From: Atrina japonica
Taxonomy: Eukaryota; Mollusca; Bivalvia; Pterioida; Pinnidae
Reading direction: 5' to 3'
DNA length: 64,000 nt
NCBI GenBank assembly: GCA_030159075.1
Contig: BROG01000537.1
Span: forward strand, 1-64,000
Below the pieces are notes generated by a model. The model saw nothing but the letters and a program-made list of their open reading frames with translations. It was not told the DNA's origin and did not search any database. How positions within the stretch are numbered: the first letter of the stretch is position 1; each line of letters starts with the position of its first letter. This document shows positions 1 to 10,954 of this stretch, piece after piece. The translations under genes and the position numbers were made by a program.

Positions 1-245
1 TTGACACACGTGACAGATATATAACACCACACTGTCAGTATACAGCATCATAATGACAAGTATATAACATAACGGTGACACACGTGACAGATATATAACA
101 CCACACTGTCAGTAGTCAGCATCATAATGACAAGTATATAACATAATGTTGACACACGTGACAGATATATAACACCACACTGTCAGTATACAGTTTTATA
201 ATGACAAGTGTATATAACACAATGTTGACACACGTCAAATATATA
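1..245. repeat. Tandem repeat, ~74-76 bp unit, about 3.3 copies
   Basis: The motif GACACACGTGACAG recurs about every 74-76 bases, followed each time by ATATATAACACCACACTG and a short ATAATGACAAGT block. The array runs off the left edge of the window. No coding role is visible. Confidence 0.9.
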
Positions 246-382
246 TGTATGAAGCGTGTGTTCTTGATTCTGTTGTATCTTTGATTTCCAGTTCGCTGGG
301 ATATATCGCATTGACATACATGTATGTAGAACAACAAATTATGTTCATGCTCTCCCCCCCCCCTTTTACTGTCTAGAAATTT

Positions 383-441
383 GATATAACAGTATATTTG
401 ATATAACAGTATATTTGATATAACAGTATATTTGATATAAC
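383..441. repeat. 17-bp tandem repeat, ~3.5 copies
   Basis: GATATAACAGTATATTT is repeated head to tail. It lies just upstream of a TA microsatellite (488-517). Confidence 0.9.
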
Positions 442-484
442 GGCAATTTCACTGGATCCGAACCTGGCCGTTATAATAAGGGTT

Positions 485-487
<3 letters not shown>

Positions 488-517
<30 letters not shown>
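488..517. repeat. (TA)n microsatellite
   Basis: Uninterrupted TA dinucleotides. No other signal is seen. Confidence 0.95.
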
Positions 518-521
<4 letters not shown>

Positions 522-539
522 TAATACATTTCATAATAA

Positions 540-955
540 GTGTTATGTTGTTGTCGTCGTAGTAGTAAAATTGTATGTTATTGTTGTAGTAGTAATAGAA
601 GTAGTATTTTGTTGTTCTTGTTGTAGTAGTAAAAATAGTATGTTATTGTTGTTGTAGTAGTAGTTAAAGTAGCATGTTGTTGTTGTCGTAATAGTAAAAA
701 TAGTATGTTGTTCTTGTCGTCGTAGAAGTAAAAGTAGTATTTTTTTGTTGTCGTAGTAAAAGTAGTATGTTGTCGTCGTAGTAGTAAAAATAGTATGTTG
801 TTGTTGTCGTAGTAGTAAAAGTAGTACGTTGTTCTTGTCGTCGTAGTAGTAAAAGTAGTATGTTGTCGTCGAAATAGTAAAAAAAGTGTTTTGTTAATGT
901 TGTTGTTGTCGTCGTCGTTGTAGTAGTAAAAGTAGTAAAAGTAAAAGTTCTTGGT
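540..955. repeat. Imperfect trinucleotide array (GTT/GTC/GTA with AAAAGTAG spacers)
   Basis: The stretch consists of GTTGTTGTCGTCGTAGTAGTAAAA-like units of variable length, about 20-45 bases each. It stops about 40 bases before the acceptor of the first lectin exon, so it lies in an intron. Confidence 0.85.
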
Positions 956-997
956 GTTGCCGTGTTTGGATTAATATAACGATTGCGTTATTTTTAG

Positions 998-1181
998 AAT
1001 TTACAACAAAGATTCCTGAAACAACGTCTACAAATTACAAATTCTACGAGACGCCGAAAACCTGGAATGCTGCTTTTAACTTTTGCAACAATAAAAATGG
1101 TCGGCTTGTAAATATTGAAGATGAAGTCAAGGATTCTGCAATTTCCCTTGTTATCGATCATTTCAAGAGAGTCGGGAAATT
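998..1181 (+). CDS. C-type lectin domain, N-terminal half (exon)
   Basis: The exon follows the acceptor GTTATTTTTAG and ends at a GTAAGTCG donor. It enters with two bases of a split codon and leaves with two, and this joins in frame to the lectin exon at 2087. The peptide includes YKFYETPKTWNAAFNFC and NGRLVNIED, the usual first half of a C-type lectin fold: the W..A...C segment followed by a G.L..I block. The signal peptide and gene start must lie upstream, probably outside the window. A decayed second copy of this exon sits at about 7262-7362. Confidence 0.85.
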
Positions 1182-1293
1182 GTAAGTCGTTAACGTACTG
1201 TTTCAAAGAAAATATTTATACAGAAAGTTACGTGCTACCGAATAAAAAATTACTTGCACAAACTAAATATAGTATACACATTCATACATTCAA

Positions 1294-1765
1294 TATAAAA
1301 ATCTCAGATACCAAAGACACAAGTATTTAGGATGTTCAGGATATAGATACAAATCTGGTAAAAATGGACAAACACGGACCTCTGGAAATCAAGAGGTAGA
1401 ATCAGGTGCCATGGAGGAGTAAGCACCCCCTGTCGACCGCTCACACCCGCTGTGAGTCCACAGTCAAATCCAATGAAATACATGAGGAGTGAATCCTCAT
1501 CACAATTGGTACAGACATCTCAACAACCGCCAAGAAAAAGGTCACTCAACATTTCACTTAGTGAAATACAGTAATCGCAAACAAGACTATTATACCGACC
1601 GTAAAATTTGCGGAACGTTGACATCAAACACGGTTTTCGATATCCCAAGTCAAAAAATTTTCAGTGAGTAGTTTACATGAATATGTATATGAAATGTTCA
1701 TATGTTGAAGACACCCTGGCATATCGCATCATATGTGAAATATAAACTCCATATATATGGTGTTG
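1294..1765 (-). mobile_element. Penelope-like element fragment, 3' end, antisense
   Basis: Read on the minus strand this is the last ~470 bases of the same family seen at 16870-17775 and 22300-23162. It includes the end of the RT-ORF (GVYISQMI-like segment, FRKFYGRYN-like segment) and the family tail, which contains CCTCCATGGCACCTGA-like sequence and ends near a TCTGAGATTTTTATA-type terminus. It lies in the intron between the two lectin exons. Stops and frameshifts make it non-functional. Confidence 0.8.
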
Positions 1766-2086
1766 GACCCGGGTTGATTCTTCCTAGGAGTAAATTCTAT
1801 GCTGGGGCCATGGGAAAATTGGGCCCGGACCCGTTCTTCCGGGGGGTTCTCTATGCTGGGAAAAAGTCTATGCTACAACAATGGTATGTCCATTATTATC
1901 ACATGTTTATATCAATTATGGTATTTTTATTTTAAATCATTGTCATGGAATTGTAATATGTAATTTTATTTGGTTCTCTTTTTTCAAAATGGAAAATATC
2001 TAAATGACATTGCTGAATAATTCAATATTCGTAAAATATGAATAAGAACTACACTTAACATTCACTATCGTTTATTTGTTATTTAG
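1766..2086. other. Rest of the intron between the lectin exons
   Basis: A GC-richer patch at about 1765-1870 carries two CTATGCTGGG motifs. The remainder is AT-rich. No gene is seen. Confidence 0.6.
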
Positions 2087-2313
2087 ATCTGGTGAAATTT
2101 GGACCGGTCTTCATGCGATTACTTTAAATAATGAAAGTAATATTTTTAAGTGGAGCACGTGCGCTAATATGTCCGGAACGTTTAATCGATGGCCTGATCC
2201 ATTAGAAGAACCACCATCTAATCACTGTATGACGGTTAGCTCAACTGACTACAAATGGAACCTCCGCAATTGTTCTACACCTCTCAAGTTTGTCTGTGAA
2301 TTTCAGAGAGAAT
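2087..2313 (+). CDS. C-type lectin domain, C-terminal half (exon)
   Basis: The acceptor is TTTGTTATTTAG and the donor GTAAGTAC. Reading in from the preceding exon gives a W.GL start (EIWTGLHAI), then a W....C segment, FNRWPDP and NHC, and finally W....C followed by FVCEF. This is the conserved second half of a C-type lectin domain, including the WND-equivalent region and the last disulphide cysteine. The EPPSN stretch occupies the position of the long-loop ligand site, but it is not a clear EPN or QPD motif, so calcium-dependent sugar binding is uncertain. The exon leaves in phase 1, which matches the PAN-like exon at 4556. Confidence 0.9.
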
Positions 2314-3119
2314 GTAAGTACCGTTTTTGAAATCAAGTATTCAAGTTCAAGACACATCATGTTGGTTAATTTAATCATATTGTCATTTTAAATGTTGAAC
2401 TAATGATTTAATGATATTTATTACATTTTGGTAGTGTGAGTATAAATATTTATCAATTAAATAAATTTGTTATTTCTAATTGTTATTTTTCAATGTGAAA
2501 ATAACATTCCATATAAAATCAATGTAAACTATGTTTTTTTCACTCGGCCAATCAAAATACTTTACAAATTTTGGATTACTTTTTCTTGTTTGATTAGAAA
2601 AAAAAATCTGCAATAAATAGAATAAAACAAACAATAGTGTTAAGTAAAAAAATGTCAGTTGAGATCGTTTTAGCGATGAAAAAAAATATTATTCATCAAA
2701 AATTGGTAAATATCCTCTGTATATTTCTTAATATATTTTGAAGTAGTAATTTATCTAATGTAATAAATTTTATTTATTCTAAACAAATTATATAGTCTAT
2801 TTATATTGTAAATTAAAATTGTCTATGATGGACTGCTTTTTATTTTTTGGTGAGGTAGATGGACGGGTAAAATCTATATCAAATATCAACGATGTAATAA
2901 AGTATAATTATATCGTTTTTGTACTTTGTTATGATATGTCAAAATGTAATATACTTTTTAAACAATATATAGAAAGATGCATTTTGGCCATCAGTTTATC
3001 ATCATTGTTACACACAAAACTCATTAATTCTTATAAGAACATACTCGACATTTGCAACATACCCGTATGTAGAATTTGAATTTTCAATAATATCTGATAA
3101 ATGAAATAAAGGATGTGAT
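2314..3119. other. AT-rich intron sequence
   Basis: The stretch is very AT-rich. I see no exon, RNA gene or recognisable repeat until the Penelope-like copy that starts near 3120. Confidence 0.7.
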
Positions 3120-4462
3120 ATACTATGGTGAATTACTCGTTTGACATCAAGCATCTTCTACATAACACCGTCACGTGTTCGTGTGCATCGCCTTTCAAAT
3201 ATAATCCTATCGGGCATGTCATCACCGGCGACGTTTCTATTGTTGAAAATGAAAACCACAAAATTTTTATTTTAAGAGGTACAAAATACCGCGTAGCCCG
3301 TTCCTTAAATTGGTGTCAGAATTTCAGTTTAGTTATGAATTCTGTCGAAGATTGTGCCAGACAATGGGACAAACATGAAGACGTGGAACCAGACACTTTG
3401 TCTGAATGGCTAAAGCTGTACGATGGTTGATAAAATCTCGTATTCGAAAACTTAAAGGAACTATAGAAACACGTTATCCCAGAAGTGGTAACCGGGCTGG
3501 ATAGATTACTGGATGTATACTGATCCCAGTAGACAAAGCCTTAAATAATGTAGTTTTTATTTGTAAGGCACATTAATATAATTGTTTATTAGGAGAATTA
3601 GGTTTATATACGAATTCTGGTAATCCTACATACACACGTAGCCCACTGTCAAAGGACGAGATCCTTCAAAATCACGTGACCGTATTATGCTTTTTGATAT
3701 ACCTACAACCGATACTGATTTTGAGCTACCATATTTATATTGGATACCTAAACTTAACAAAACCCCATATAAGCAGAGGGACATAGCAGGATCCAGCAAA
3801 TATTCTTCCAAACCTTTATTTTTTACTCCTTACCAAGATACTGACATCCGTTAATGAGAAACGTCAGAAATACTGTACAGTTGCTTATTCCAGAAGCTGT
3901 GTAAATCAGATGAGAATACTTAAAAATTCTAAACAACTTTTAAAAATTTGAAAGCACACAATTTTTATCAAATTCACATTATCAAAACATACGACTTTTC
4001 TACTCTTTACACAACGATTCCACATAAAAATGAAAAGAGAGACTTTGTAGCATCATAGACAAATGGTTTTTTTTTTCACTAAAGGTGGTACCCGAAAATT
4101 TAAATATCTAGTGATTGGTTATCATGATACTTATTTTGTATAACACCATTCTGATTCTACAATATTGTCTATTCTGTCAATAGACACTATATTTGTAATG
4201 TTCGGCTGTTGTCTTTCAAGAAACTGTCGGCATTCGTATGGAAACCAATTGTACTCCTATATTCATACGAAGCAGACTTCATTCAGAAACTGCTGAATCA
4301 AAAGAAGAGAAAGCTAGCGGTGTCTTTTTATTTGACATTTAGATATATCGACGACGTTTTGTCAATTAATAATGACAATTATCATACATATCTTAATGCG
4401 ATATATCCCAGCGAACTAGAAATTAAAGATACAGCAGAATCGAGCACTTTGTATGGCACCTG
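3120..4462 (+). pseudogene. Decayed Penelope-like reverse transcriptase copy
   Basis: Scattered frames on the plus strand match the family seen more completely at 20488-23162. The upstream portion reads SPFKYNPIGHVITGDVSIVE, a later portion carries VDKALNNVVFICK-like residues, and the RT palm includes RYIDDVLSINN (the Y.DD catalytic box) followed by LNAIYPSELEIKD. Many frameshifts and stops break the frame. The copy ends abruptly about 95 bases before the PAN-like exon, and its missing 3' part is not contiguous with the tails at 4927. Confidence 0.8.
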
Positions 4463-4555
4463 ATCTACCTGATGTTTTCCATAGATCTTTTTGACATGCT
4501 CAACTTTATTACTTTGCAATATATTTTTATCTCTATATTCTTCCGTTTGATTTAG

Positions 4556-4813
4556 GTGGCTGTTATATGGCAAATGACACTTCCTCTGTGCAATGTGCTG
4601 ATGTAGCAATGACTGCTAGCACAGTTAGAGACATATATCGTATAGATGACTGTATACATCAATGTCTCTTACACGTAAATGGGCTAGATCAGTGTTGGGG
4701 TATAACTTTTGATTCATCCGAAGAAAAATGTTATCTCCATGAGAGAATGCGGTTGACAAACCTGTGTCCAGTGAAGGAGGGGTACATATTTTACAGGAAA
4801 GCTTGTTTCAGCG
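4556..4813 (+). CDS. PAN/apple-like cysteine-rich domain (exon)
   Basis: The acceptor is CCGTTTGATTTAG and the donor GTAAATGA. The exon is 258 bases with phase 1 at both ends, the class of exon that can be shuffled without breaking the frame. The peptide has the spacing of a PAN-like domain: a paired DDCIHQCLLH, then QCWGITFDSSEEKCYLH, and a last cysteine near ACFSG. The W.GI.FDS...C pattern is the most telling part. It splices in frame from the lectin exon (codon TGT across the junction) and into the membrane exon at 7780. I infer an extracellular adhesion or recognition module. Confidence 0.75.
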
Positions 4814-4865
4814 GTAAATGATATTTTGAATTTTCTTACTTAACACTGCTTGTCTGTTATTGTAC

Positions 4866-4926
4866 GAATTTTGTTTTGTCACCTGTTATTTACTTTTGTT
4901 TGTTACCTCTTGTTTATTTTGTTTGA
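4866..4926 (+). repeat. Three units of the 23-bp minisatellite
   Basis: These are the same TTTGTTACCTGTTGTTTATT-type units as the large array at 5500-7195. They sit immediately upstream of a Penelope-like tail, so the tails interrupt the array. Confidence 0.8.
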
Positions 4927-5502
4927 GATTACTGTTTCACTAAGTGAAATGTTGAGTTGCCTTTTCGTCGGCAGTTGTGGAGACGTCTGTACCAATTGTG
5001 ACGAGGATTCGTTCCTCACGTATTTTATTTGAACTTGACTGTGAACGGCGAGTGTGACCGTTCGACAGGGATGCTCGCTCCTCCATGGCAGACGACCCAC
5101 CTCTTGGTTTCCAAAGGTCTGTGTTTGACAAATACTCACTGACAAATTATTGACACAGGATGCTCAACATTCCGCTCCTCCGATTACTCTTGGTTTCACC
5201 TGATTTTTACCGGATTTGTATCTATGTCCTGGACATCCTATTGATTTATACTTTGGTATCTGAGATTTTTATATTTCACTAGGTGAAATGTTGTCGTTGC
5301 GTTGTTTGAAACGTCCCAATTTTCCTCACGTATTTCATTGGACTTGTGTATCGGGTATAGGGGATGCCTGGACATGATCTCTTGATTTCCAGATCCGTGT
5401 TTGTCTTTGGATAATATCTGGACATTCTATTTTTATACTTTGAATTTTTATATTCTGGACATCCTAAAAAAATATATTTTGGTATCTGGGATTTTTTATA
5501 TT
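4927..5502 (+). mobile_element. Two tandem Penelope-like 3' tails
   Basis: The first tail (4927-5275) starts TTCACTAAGTGAAATGTTGAG and runs to the family terminus GAGATTTTTATA. A second, more decayed tail begins directly after it with TTTCACTAGGTGAAATG and ends GGGATTTTTTATA near 5502. Tandem tail-to-tail arrangement is typical of Penelope-like elements. Minisatellite units lie on both sides. Confidence 0.75.
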
Positions 5503-7195
5503 GTTTTGTTACCTGTTGTTTATTTTGTTTGTTACCTGTTGTTTATTTTGTTTGTTACCAGTTGTTTATTTTGTGTTTTACTTGTTGTTTCTTTTGTTTT
5601 TTATCTGTTACATATTTTCTTTGTTAACAGTGATATATTTTGTTTGTTACTTGTTTATTTTGTGTGCTATCTGTTGTTTATTTGTTTTGTTACCTCTTGT
5701 TTATTATGTTTGTTACCTGTTTTTTATTTTGTTTGTTACCTGTTCTTTATTTTGTTTGTTAACTGTTGTTTATTTTATTTTGTTTCCAGTTGTTCATTTG
5801 TTGTTACCTGTTGTTTACTTTGTTTGCTATCTGTTGTTTATTTTGTTTTTGCATGTTATATGTTTTGTTTGTTACCAGTTGTTTATTTTGTGTTTTACTT
5901 GTTGTTTATTTTGTTTGCTATCGGTTGTTTATTTTGTTTTGTTACCTGTTGTTTATTTTGTTTGTTACATGTTGTTTATTTTGTTTAACTGTTGTTTATT
6001 TTGTTTTGTTACCTGTTTTTTGTTACCTGTTGTTTATTATGTTTGTTACCTGTTGTTTATTTTGTTTGTTAACTGTTTATTTATTTTGCTACCTCTCGTT
6101 TACTTTGTTTGCTATCTGTTGTTTATTTTGTTTTTACATGTTATATGTTTTGTTTGTTACAAGTTGTTTATTTTGTGTTTTACTTGTTGTTTATTTTGTT
6201 TGCTATCGGTTGTTTATTTTGTTTTGTTACCTGTTGTTTATTTTGTTTGTTACATGTTGTTTATTTTGTTTAACTGTTGTTTATTTTGTTTTGTTACCTG
6301 TTTTTTTTTGTTACCTGTTGTTTATTATGTTTGTTACCTGTTGTTTATTTTGTTTGTTAACTGTTGTTTATTTTGCTACCTCTCGTTTATTTTGTTTGCT
6401 ATCTGTTGTTTCTTTTGTTTTTTATTTGTTACATATTTTCTTTGTTAACAGTGATATATTTTGTTTGTTACTTGTTTATTTTGTGTGCTATCTGTTGTTT
6501 ATTTGTTTTGTTACCTTTTGTTTATTATGTTTGTTACCTGTTTTTTATTTTGTTTGTTACCTGTTCTTTATTTTGTTTGTTAACTGTTGTTTATTTTATT
6601 TTGTTACCAGTTGTTTATTTGTTGTTACCTGTTGTTTACTTTGTTTGCTATCTGTTGATTATTTTGTTTTTACATGTTATATGTTTTGTTTGTTACCAGT
6701 TGTTTATTTGTTGTTACCTGTTGTTTATTTTGTTTGCTATCGGTTGTTTATTTTGTTTTGTTACCTGTTGTTTATTTTGTTTTTTAACTGTTATTTATTT
6801 TATGACCTGTTGCTTATTTTGTTTTGTTACAGTTCTTTATTTTGTTTGTTACATGTTGTTTATTTTGTTTAACTGTTGTTTATTTTGTTTTGTTACCTGT
6901 TGCTTATTTTATTGTTACCTGTTGTTTATTTTGTTTGTTACGTGTTATTTATTTTGTTTGTTATCTGTTGTTTATTTTGTTTGTAAACTGTTGCTTATTT
7001 TGTTTTGTTACCTGTTGTTCATTTTGTTTGCTAACTGTTGTTTATATTTTGTTACCTGTTGTTTATTTTGTTTGCTATCTGTTGTTTATTTTTTTGTTAC
7101 CTGTTGTTTATTTTTGTTTTGTTACTTGTTGTTTATTTCGTTTGTTAACTGTTGTTTAATTTGTTACCTGTTGTTTATTTTGTTTGTTAAATGGT
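5500..7195 (+). repeat. 1.7-kb minisatellite, ~23-bp unit, in an intron
   Basis: The unit is about TTTGTTACCTGTTGTTTATT plus TTG. It varies by small indels, which leaves long open frames of C/L/F/V/Y-rich nonsense on the plus strand. Larger blocks are themselves repeated: the segment near 5830-6050 recurs near 6120-6350, and the one near 5580-5800 recurs near 6410-6630. It lies between the PAN-like and the membrane exons and is not a protein gene. Confidence 0.9.
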
Positions 7196-7261
7196 TTTTT
7201 TTTTTTTGTGGGTTTATGGGGTTTTTTTTGTATCTTAATTGTCTCAACAGTAATATGAAAT

Positions 7262-7362
7262 ATGCAAAAAAAATAAGGTTCTTGAAACAAATTCTACAAA
7301 ATATAAATTCTACGAGACGCCAAAACAAGGGAATGCTGTTTTCAATTATACTATAGAATATT
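7262..7362 (+). pseudogene. Decayed duplicate of the first lectin exon
   Basis: The segment with TAAATTCTACGAGACGCC and GGAATGCTG closely parallels the core of the exon at 998-1181, but it has indels, an altered WNAAF region and no valid continuation or donor. It lies between the PAN-like and membrane exons, so it is a partial duplication within the gene. Confidence 0.7.
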
Positions 7363-7644
7363 GTCACTATTACATATTAGTCTTATGGTTATCTGAAATT
7401 TTCAAAGAAGAAATCATTGTCGATTTATAGCTAACTGAGTTAAGACTACATTTTAAGTGTTCTTTTCGGAAATCCATACATAACATACCTGACCACATCA
7501 CTGTCTGTTTAAAATTATTTGTCATAACTTGGGGGAGGGGTCCGACTCGCTTTAAGGGTAATATAACTGCGTCCCCTGCATTTCTGAGTTGGATCTAACA
7601 ATCTATCAATCCATAGCTATCAATTATAAACATAATACCATCTT

Positions 7645-7686
<42 letters not shown>

Positions 7687-7779
7687 GGTAGGTTATGGAT
7701 TGACCTCTTCACGTCACGGTCCCTATATCTGTAGTTTTTACAATTTCAAAAATATTGTATGTGACACCTTTCTTTGTAG
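7363..7779. other. Intron remainder with a (TCTA)n microsatellite
   Basis: A TCTA tetranucleotide run occupies about 7646-7685. A polypyrimidine stretch leads into the acceptor CTTTCTTTGTAG of the last exon. Nothing else is recognised. Confidence 0.8.
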
Positions 7780-8267
7780 CTGATGGTTATGCTTACAACC
7801 CACCTGCAGAACGTTTTAGAGACAACCTCGATATACCTCAATCTAACTGCTCAATTGAAGGATCAATGGATGACCAAAGTGATAATTGTAATTTTACAAA
7901 ACCTATATATGAATCGTCAACAGAGTCAATTAATATAACGACACACAGTCCATGTGATTGTTCATATACGACGATGTTACCTGGTGATAAAAATAAAATA
8001 AGGACAAACATGTCCCTGGATCACCAGATCATATGGTTGAGATCGCAATTAGCAATCAACAAGAAAACTACTTCTGTAGTAAAGAGGCAGAAGACAAGTG
8101 CTGCAGACGATCGCGTGAGTGCCAAAGGCATAGGATACGCTGGAGGTGTCATCTTAGTAATGATCGTAGGGGGTATAGTATGCCTTGATGCTAGTCGACT
8201 TGTCCACGATTTAAAAAATGCTGCACGTACTATACGCAAATTCTTTCGTCAAAGATTTGGATGGTAA
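7780..8267 (+). CDS. Stalk, transmembrane and cytoplasmic tail of the lectin/PAN-like protein (last exon)
   Basis: The exon enters in phase 1, matching the PAN-like exon. It encodes a Ser/Thr/Asn-rich stalk with several N-glycosylation sequons (for example NCS, NFT, NIT), then a basic segment, one hydrophobic helix (YAGGVILVMIVGGIVCLD) and a short basic tail ending FFRQRFGW before TAA. The pattern TSAADDR..AKGIGY followed by the helix and LD is one I recognise from many bivalve membrane proteins with lectin or PAN-like ectodomains. The whole gene therefore looks like a type I membrane receptor with lectin and PAN-like ectodomains. Ligand and role are unknown. Confidence 0.8.
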
Positions 8268-8482
8268 TGAAATACCAATTAAAACCTTAATTTGTTCAGA
8301 GAAGTTTTATAAATCTCTCAAACGGATTGAGAATCAAATTCAACATTTGAAGCTGTTTGGATTGATTGTAATGATAATAAAATTGATCCAGAGGTCCATT
8401 GTGTTTGTATATTTGTATATATCCTTACGCATATTGGTACAATTAATATTTTGGTACATTTACTTTATAAATTTTCTCTCTA

Positions 8483-8488
8483 AATAAA
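8483..8488 (+). terminator. Poly(A) signal AATAAA of the lectin/PAN-like gene
   Basis: A canonical AATAAA lies about 215 bases after the stop codon, with no better candidate closer. Confidence 0.6.
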
Positions 8489-8734
8489 CGATATGTAGTT
8501 AATTTCATATGTAATCGTATGAAACATGATTGTAAGATTGAAACTGGAATTAAAGAATCCATTATATCACATTTATATAATGTTTGACAAAAAAAAGAAT
8601 GATGCAGACTAAAAATGCAGAACACAAAATGTATTAACTAAATATGACATCATTACAATTGTAATCTGAATGATCAAAACACAAAAGTGTAATGAAAGTA
8701 TGTGCTATTTTAATGAATTTCAAACATAGGAATA

Positions 8735-9068
8735 ACATAAAAAATCTCAGATACCAAAGTATAAATCAATAGAATGTCCAGGACATAGTTACAAATCCGG
8801 TAAAAATGGACAAACACGGACATCTGGAAACCAAGAGGTTGGATCAGGTGCCATGGAGGAGTAAGCATCCCCTTTCGACCGGTCACATCTGCTGTGAGTC
8901 CACAGTCAAGTCCAATGAAACACATGAGGAGTGAATCCTCGTCACAATTGGTACAGACGTCGCAACAGCCGCCAACGAAAATGCAACTCAACATTTCACC
9001 CAGCGAAACAGAGTAATCGCAAACAAGTCTATTATACCGACCGTAAAATTTGTGGAACGTTGACATAT
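8735..9068 (-). mobile_element. Penelope-like 3' end, antisense
   Basis: Minus-strand sequence matches the last part of the family ORF (FHKFYGRYNRLVCDYSVSL) and its tail. The frame stays open through the tail in this copy (C.VCTNC, MLTPPWHL, FYRICNYVLDILLIYTLVS) up to the terminus. Confidence 0.8.
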
Positions 9069-9929
9069 CTCGTCAAAAGAGATCCATCATGCATTAAGAT
9101 AATCCATTTAGTAAACCAGCTTGGTTTGATGCACAAAATACTGTTACATTAAACAATGTTACATTGATAAGTACTAGTGTACAATGTGGAGAATATATTG
9201 AAAAATGTACATTTTTGTATTCTGCAAGATAAATGAATTATTTGCAAATGTCAAATATTTCGTGCTATAACATTTACTTATGGCTTGAGTATATGTATAT
9301 ACATCAAATTATATTTTAGTCAGCTGTTCGATATAGCAGTCACCTTCAAATTATTGATTACGTCTGTAAAATTCTACATTTATTTAGAATTCTATTTTGT
9401 AATATTTATATACATTGTATAAAATTTTCCTGATTAAACTTTTAAGCGTATTTTCTTTATTTACAACTCATCAAGTGTCGAGAAGCTACTTGCTTTTTAC
9501 TCTTTTCTTTCGTGATTGGAAAAAGCTGTGTATATCTGACGTCACGAATGCAGCAATAATCAGGAAGATCAATGTCCTAGAATGTTTGAACTTATTCTTT
9601 TGTCGGTTGCACTGGTTAACTTCCTTTTCGCTTTAGACATTGTGGTACGAGATATTTAATTGGTGTAAGTATTACTGACAGATGTATAGAGGGTACTTCT
9701 TGGTGTACTTAGTAATTTATATTGAAATAAGGATATAGGAAGGTTTGTTGTTGTAGAAGAATTACTGTTAATTGTTGCACATATCATAACCGTGTCATCA
9801 ACAAAAGTTTGTGCAAAAATCAATTATATTATTCCTGTAAAATAGAAAAAAAAACATTAAGTCTGCACAATTCAAGCCAATCATATGAGTATATTTTGCC
9901 ACATGTGGAAACATCTTAAACCACGGTCA
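9069..9929. other. Gene-free AT-rich DNA
   Basis: I see no exon, RNA gene or clear repeat. Confidence 0.6.
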
Positions 9930-10172
9930 TTCTATACTGTACACCAGAAAAATTTCGCCCCTGATTAATTTCGCCCTTTTACGACAGAAAATATATTTAC
10001 CTTCTAAAATTCGACCTGAAGCACCATAGTCTCAAGGATGCATGTACGTCTGTACCTCAATTGTTTAGCTGGAAAATTTAGCTTTCGTTTTAAATTCGTC
10101 CTCTCACCTATGGTAAAAAATGGCAAATATTAAACAGGAGCGAAAATTTCCAGGTATACTACAGTATAATTA
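9930..10172. mobile_element. MITE-like repeat with inverted ends
   Basis: The left end TACTGTACACCAGAAAAATT followed by TCGCCCC is mirrored at the right by GGAGCGAAAATTTCCAGGTA and TACTACAGTA. Internal motifs (TTTCGCCC, GACCTGAA, AAATTCGTCC) are typical of short dispersed non-coding elements. No transposase is encoded. Confidence 0.65.
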
Positions 10173-10954
10173 ACAGGAGTATCTCTCCCCGGCATCAGTA
10201 AGTATAATCCGCAGCTTTTATCTTATAAACACAAGAAAATATATTTCCGTATATATTTTCTAGTGCTTTGTAACTGTCTGTCCAAAATTTACATCTTAAA
10301 AATAAAATAAATCTTTTATATTTTGGTATCGTCCAATATCTTTTATGTTTTATATTTTGATATATGTGATCGAGCAAAATTATACATTAAATTTTGGACA
10401 TTTTAGTTCTTATATTTAAATTCATAATTTGACAATTTGGACATTTAACTTTAATTATCCACTTCCTGTAATTTCAGTAATGTTAATTGTACATGTTATT
10501 GTAAACATATTTTTATTAATCCCGATAATTGCAGTATAAGTTAAATACTTATTAATTAGGCTATACTTTAAGTGCCACCTGTCACAGACTAATTCCAATT
10601 GTCTGGACAGGTGAGACGTGTCAGTCAGTTCTAATTGTTCTATAACTTTTAAAGGATTACCTATCAATTAAGAACTATAATTAACACACTCAATGAATTA
10701 TATTAGTGCTATATATTTTGTATAGTGTCATGTTTAACACAGATAGTTAGGCTTTAGGCCTCTGTACGGAACACACTGGTGTGATAACGGGAAATCCGGG
10801 ATCCACCGACCGTCAGTGCGAAAGTATTAAAAGTTATTTGGATCATCTATATTATATATTCGATATTCCATAACCACAAATATCACGTGGTTATATATAG
10901 TTCAGTATTATCTATATATTTGACAATTTGGTGTTGTACAATATTTACTTTAAT
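10173..10954. other. Gene-free AT-rich DNA
   Basis: No exon or RNA gene is seen. Loose TATATTTTG-type motifs foreshadow the adjacent minisatellite. Confidence 0.6.

Noticed and set aside
5500..7360. Open frames of over 300 codons on the plus strand
   Set aside because: They are translations of the 23-bp minisatellite (endless FVTCCLFCLLPVVYFV-like text) with no exon signals.
10690..10830. Possible tRNA or small RNA in a GC-richer patch
   Set aside because: No cloverleaf, A-box/B-box spacing or other RNA signature could be made out.
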